From positions 1 to 9,553 of the forward strand of contig JAZNIK010000011.1 of assembly GCA_045577495.1 (NCBI GenBank): 9,553 nt of DNA, read 5' to 3'. The DNA comes from UMGS1279 sp045577495 (GTDB lineage Bacteria; Bacillota; Clostridia; Oscillospirales; Acutalibacteraceae). Below the pieces are notes generated by a model that was not told where the DNA came from, did no database searches, and worked only from the letters and a program-made list of their open reading frames with translations. Within the stretch, counting starts at the first letter, position 1; the number at the start of each line of letters is the position of its first letter. This document shows positions 7,135-9,553 of this stretch, one piece after another. The position numbers were made by a program, and so were the translations under genes.

Positions 7135-7210
7135 TTCAAGATAAATCTTTGTTTTGTTATATTTTATCTGTGTTTAGTCGATTTTAAAAAGGAGGGGTAA
7201 GTAATATAAT
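7135..7210 (+). promoter_or_regulatory. candidate promoters and inverted repeat upstream of the U32-like gene
   Basis: Two candidates exist. TTCAAG (7135-7140), 17 bases, then TATATT (7158-7163) would give a 68-base leader. A perfect TATAAT (7205-7210) with only a poor -35 (TTTTAA, 7182-7187) would start near 7217 and give a leader of about 21 bases, as seen for asnB and the hydrolase operon. AGATAAA (7139-7145) and TTTATCT (7163-7169) are inverted around 17 bases and overlap the first candidate; they may be regulator half-sites. Poor -35 matches fit an activated promoter. Confidence 0.4.
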
Positions 7211-7237
7211 AAACTTGTTAATGTGGAGGTGTGTTGT

Positions 7238-8308
7238 ATGAAATTATTGGTTGGTTATCAGCTTATTGAAAGCGATTTATTTGTAAACGAAATCATAAAG
7301 CAAAAAAGCAAAATATCAGAGATATATTTTTCTTATGGTGATATGCCAAACGGTCGTCATACAGCATTGGCGCATCAAAAGCTAACGTCATACGAGGCAT
7401 CGCGTCGTACAGACCAAGATTTAACCCGCCTTGCCGGTGAAGGCTTTAAATTCAATTTGCTTTTAAACGGTAATTGTTATGGTGAAAAAAGTTTGGCTAG
7501 AGGATTTTTAACCTCAGTTTGCGAGATGGTGGATGAGGTCGGCACACGCTTTGGACTTTCCTCAATCACAACAACATCACCTGTTTTAGCAAATATTGTC
7601 AAAGCCAATTTTCCCGAGCTTGAAGTCAGAGCATCGGTTAATATGGAGATTGACACAATACAGGGAATGGAATATCTTGCTGATATGTTCGACGGCTTTT
7701 ATGTTGCAAGAGAATTAAACCGAGATACAGAAAAACTTAAAGTGCTTAGACAGTGGTGCCAAACCAACGGCAAAAAAACATACATATTAGCAAACAGCGG
7801 TTGTCTTAGTCATTGTTCGGCAAGGCAATTTCACGATAATTTGGTTGCTCACGAGAGTCAAATAGTTCTTATGGATAATGCAGTGAATTTTAATGGTATA
7901 TGCTCTCAGTATTTAAAAAACGCTAAGGATAAATCTGTGTATTTTAAAAGGCTTAATTTTATAAGGCCTGAGGATTTGCCGCTTTACGATGACCTTGCTG
8001 ATGGAATAAAATTAGCAACAAGGGTTAATAAAAATCCAACACAGGTGCTCAAAGCTTACTCTGAACAAAACTATTCAGGCAATCTTTTAGAACTTTTGGA
8101 GCCTGACCATGCAAGGCATTTGTATCCCTTTGTGATAGAGAATAAAGGGATTCCAAAAGAATATGGTAAACAGGTGGCAAAATGCGGTCAAAACTGTTTA
8201 AAAAACAACTGTAATTTTTGTGGCGAAATTATAAACAAGGTGTTAAAACAACTACCCGATTCGGCTATTTTTGAGAGCGCAGAAGAATGTGGCGGTTGCA
8301 AAAAATAA
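7238..8308 (+). CDS. U32-peptidase-like cysteine-rich protein, probable Fe-S protein
   Basis: The 356-residue protein resembles the U32 family (relatives PrtC, TrhP, RlhA, UbiU/UbiV), many of which are not proteases but 4Fe-4S proteins for RNA or quinone hydroxylation. Visible U32-like traits are FDGFYVAREL (151-160), NSGCLSHCSARQ (186-197) and GICSQYL (220-226). Cys189, Cys193 and Cys222, perhaps with Cys80, could hold a cluster. A C-terminal extension carries CX3CX4CX2C (316, 320, 325, 328) and a final CGGC (351-354), enough ligands for a second cluster. There is no signal peptide. I chose the ATG at 7238 because GGAGG (7225-7229) lies eight bases before it; the in-frame GTG at 7223 would overlap this site. 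Fourteen bases separate it from the 4Fe-4S protein gene, indicating an operon. Its reaction is unknown; peptidase activity is not supported by anything I can see. Confidence 0.72.
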   Translation: MKLLVGYQLIESDLFVNEIIKQKSKISEIYFSYGDMPNGRHTALAHQKLTSYEASRRTDQDLTRLAGEGFKFNLLLNGNCYGEKSLARGFLTSVCEMVDEVGTRFGLSSITTTSPVLANIVKANFPELEVRASVNMEIDTIQGMEYLADMFDGFYVARELNRDTEKLKVLRQWCQTNGKKTYILANSGCLSHCSARQFHDNLVAHESQIVLMDNAVNFNGICSQYLKNAKDKSVYFKRLNFIRPEDLPLYDDLADGIKLATRVNKNPTQVLKAYSEQNYSGNLLELLEPDHARHLYPFVIENKGIPKEYGKQVAKCGQNCLKNNCNFCGEIINKVLKQLPDSAIFESAEECGGCKK

Positions 8309-8322
8309 AAGAGGTGTTTTAA

Positions 8323-9405
8323 ATGCTTACAAGTCAAATGATTAAACAGGCGGCTTTGGCAGCAGGTGCAGATGCTTGCGGTATTTCTCCAATGTCGAGA
8401 TTTAATGGTGCACCCGATGAAATGAACCCGCAGTTTTTATTCCCCGAGGCAAAAAGCTGTATAGGTTTTGTTTTTAGAATTCCACGAGGAGTTCAAAGGG
8501 GCATTGAGGAGGGCACACAGTTTTATCAATATCCCTCAATGGCATATGGCGGTATCAACGAGATTTTTGCCCCCGCCGTTTTATATCAAGTTGGCAAGGT
8601 TATTGAGGATGCGGGATACGAAGCGTTTGTTTATCGTAATACAGGTGCAAGAGGAGTAGTTTCTGATATGGACGGTGCTCCTGGAAACACCCTTTCTCCC
8701 GAAGAGCAGATAGAGGTTAACGAGCAGGCAAAAACCGCAACTACCCACCATAGAAGTGTTCAGTTTACGCGCCCCGCAAGAGAGGGCTCGGTAGCTCCTG
8801 ATTTGCAGTTTCAGTTCAGAATTGCGGCGGTAGCGTGTGGATTGGGTGAAATAGGTTGGAGTAAAATGCTTTTAACTCCCGAGTTTGGCCCACTTCAAAG
8901 GGTGGCGTTTATTTTTACCGATGCCGAGTTTGAGGATTATGATGAAATGTATAACGGCGAACCTCTTTGTCGTCAATGTGGCGCGTGTGTAAGAGAGTGC
9001 CCCGGCAGTTGTATTCCGCCTATAAACTCAGGCAAAACAGTTACGGTAGACCTTGATGGCAAACTGCTTGAATGGGGAGATATAGATATGTGGCGTTGCT
9101 ATGCCTTTTATACCCATGCAGGTCGTTATTACAATCCATTTGTTCCTAAGGAGGTTTGGGATGCTAACGAAAATGGCGCTCTTGACCTAATGGAAGGTGT
9201 AACCGATATCGCAGACGAAAAGGAAATTTTGAAGGTGTATACCGCCCTTCAAAAATATTTTCCAAGTTGGGTAGGTTATAATATGGCAAAGTGCGGAGGA
9301 TGTATCAGGGCTTGCGTAAGTATGCTTGAGAAAAAAGGCGGATGTATGGAGGGGCGCTTTAAGGAGCCGCTTCGCACAAAAAAAGCCTGGAAGCTTGATA
9401 GATAG
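8323..9405 (+). CDS. reductive dehalogenase/QueG-like double 4Fe-4S protein
   Basis: The 360-residue protein joins an N-terminal alpha/beta region to two Fe-S motifs. GLGEIGWSKMLLTPEFGP (173-190), then VAFIFTD (194-200), matches the core of reductive dehalogenases and epoxyqueuosine reductase (QueG), which binds cobalamin in those proteins. Next come CX2CX2CX3CP (Cys216, 219, 222, 226) and a second set, Cys324, 327 and 331, with distal Cys259 as likely partner, the arrangement typical of that superfamily. Extra cysteines 230 and 341 are present. There is no Tat signal, so it should be cytoplasmic, unlike respiratory dehalogenases; at 360 residues it is near QueG size. It lacks the classic QueG ending, so tRNA modification is not the preferred reading. 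The reductase reaction and a corrinoid cofactor are inferences. AGAGGTG (8310-8316) supports the start. It lies between the U32-like gene and a paralogue that starts 11 bases after its stop. Confidence 0.78.
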   Translation: MLTSQMIKQAALAAGADACGISPMSRFNGAPDEMNPQFLFPEAKSCIGFVFRIPRGVQRGIEEGTQFYQYPSMAYGGINEIFAPAVLYQVGKVIEDAGYEAFVYRNTGARGVVSDMDGAPGNTLSPEEQIEVNEQAKTATTHHRSVQFTRPAREGSVAPDLQFQFRIAAVACGLGEIGWSKMLLTPEFGPLQRVAFIFTDAEFEDYDEMYNGEPLCRQCGACVRECPGSCIPPINSGKTVTVDLDGKLLEWGDIDMWRCYAFYTHAGRYYNPFVPKEVWDANENGALDLMEGVTDIADEKEILKVYTALQKYFPSWVGYNMAKCGGCIRACVSMLEKKGGCMEGRFKEPLRTKKAWKLDR

Positions 9406-9416
9406 GGGGGACACTT

Positions 9417-9553
9417 GTGTTAACATCTGAAATCATAAAACAAAAGGCAAAAGAGCTTGGCGCAACAATTTGCGGAATAGGAAAAATATATGATGAGGCA
9501 AATCCTCAACGCGACCCAAAAAGTATTTTGCCAAATGCAAAAAGCATAATAGG
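9417..9553 (+). CDS. second reductive dehalogenase/QueG-like protein (3' partial)
   Basis: The first 45 codons are present; the gene runs off the right edge. It starts at GTG (9417) behind a GGGGGG site (9405-9410) that overlaps the stop of the preceding gene by one base. The N-terminus is clearly paralogous to that gene: both begin MLTS, continue with IKQ, GA and CGI at matching positions, and share a P-x-AKS-x-IG segment about 40 residues in. In the first 22 residues I count 13 identities. No Fe-S motif is reached within the window, so its function is inferred from the paralogue only. Confidence 0.75.
   Translation, partial: MLTSEIIKQKAKELGATICGIGKIYDEANPQRDPKSILPNAKSII

Noticed and set aside
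7046..7237. Cobalamin riboswitch before the redox operon
   Set aside because: A corrinoid-linked operon made this worth checking, but no B12-box-like GCCACTG sequence or large folded leader is visible in the 192-base spacer.
9187..9426. 79-codon frame on the - strand over the end of the reductase-like gene
   Set aside because: It is antisense to the second Fe-S motif region of a convincing gene and has no recognisable product.
1..9553. CRISPR arrays, tRNA or rRNA genes, insertion sequences
   Set aside because: No regularly spaced repeats, no tRNA-like ending or cloverleaf, and no transposase motif or terminal inverted repeat pair was seen on either strand.

Overview
The window looks like part of a chromosome from an anaerobic, low-to-moderate G+C Gram-positive bacterium, most likely a clostridial (Oscillospirales/Ruminococcaceae-like) gut-type organism. 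The reasons are strong GGAGG-type Shine-Dalgarno sites before almost every gene, housekeeping (sigma-A) type -10 boxes with the sequence TATAAT, short intergenic gaps, and a gene content of sugar hydrolase, PgeF, RpiB and oxygen-sensitive Fe-S proteins. Taxonomy is inference; no rRNA or tRNA gene is present.

Left part (1-1929, + strand): the last 78 codons of an unidentified protein whose end resembles the C-terminal beta domain of glycoside hydrolases, then a complete right-handed beta-helix protein that I read as a GH110-like alpha-galactosidase. It has its own TTGACA/TACAAT promoter, placed unusually close to the start codon. A perfect hairpin (1929-1971) closes this unit and probably also the convergent one.

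Middle part (1984-7045, - strand, read right to left): an AraC-family regulator, asparagine synthetase asnB with its own TATAAT box, then a tight three-gene operon of a membrane-anchored ComEC-like metallo-beta-lactamase-fold hydrolase, pgeF (peptidoglycan editing factor) and rpiB (ribose-5-phosphate isomerase B). The operon's promoter overlaps the asnB stop codon, and its three cistrons are joined by stop codons that overlap or abut the next ribosome binding site.

Right part (7238-9553, + strand, divergent from the AraC gene): a U32-peptidase-like, cysteine-rich protein, then two tandem paralogues of a double-cluster 4Fe-4S protein resembling the catalytic part of reductive dehalogenases and epoxyqueuosine reductase. 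The second paralogue is cut by the window edge. This is the least ordinary part: a probable redox operon of unknown substrate, facing an AraC-type regulator across a 192-base spacer that contains a perfect 14-bp palindrome. The rest of the window is mostly familiar housekeeping or carbohydrate genes.
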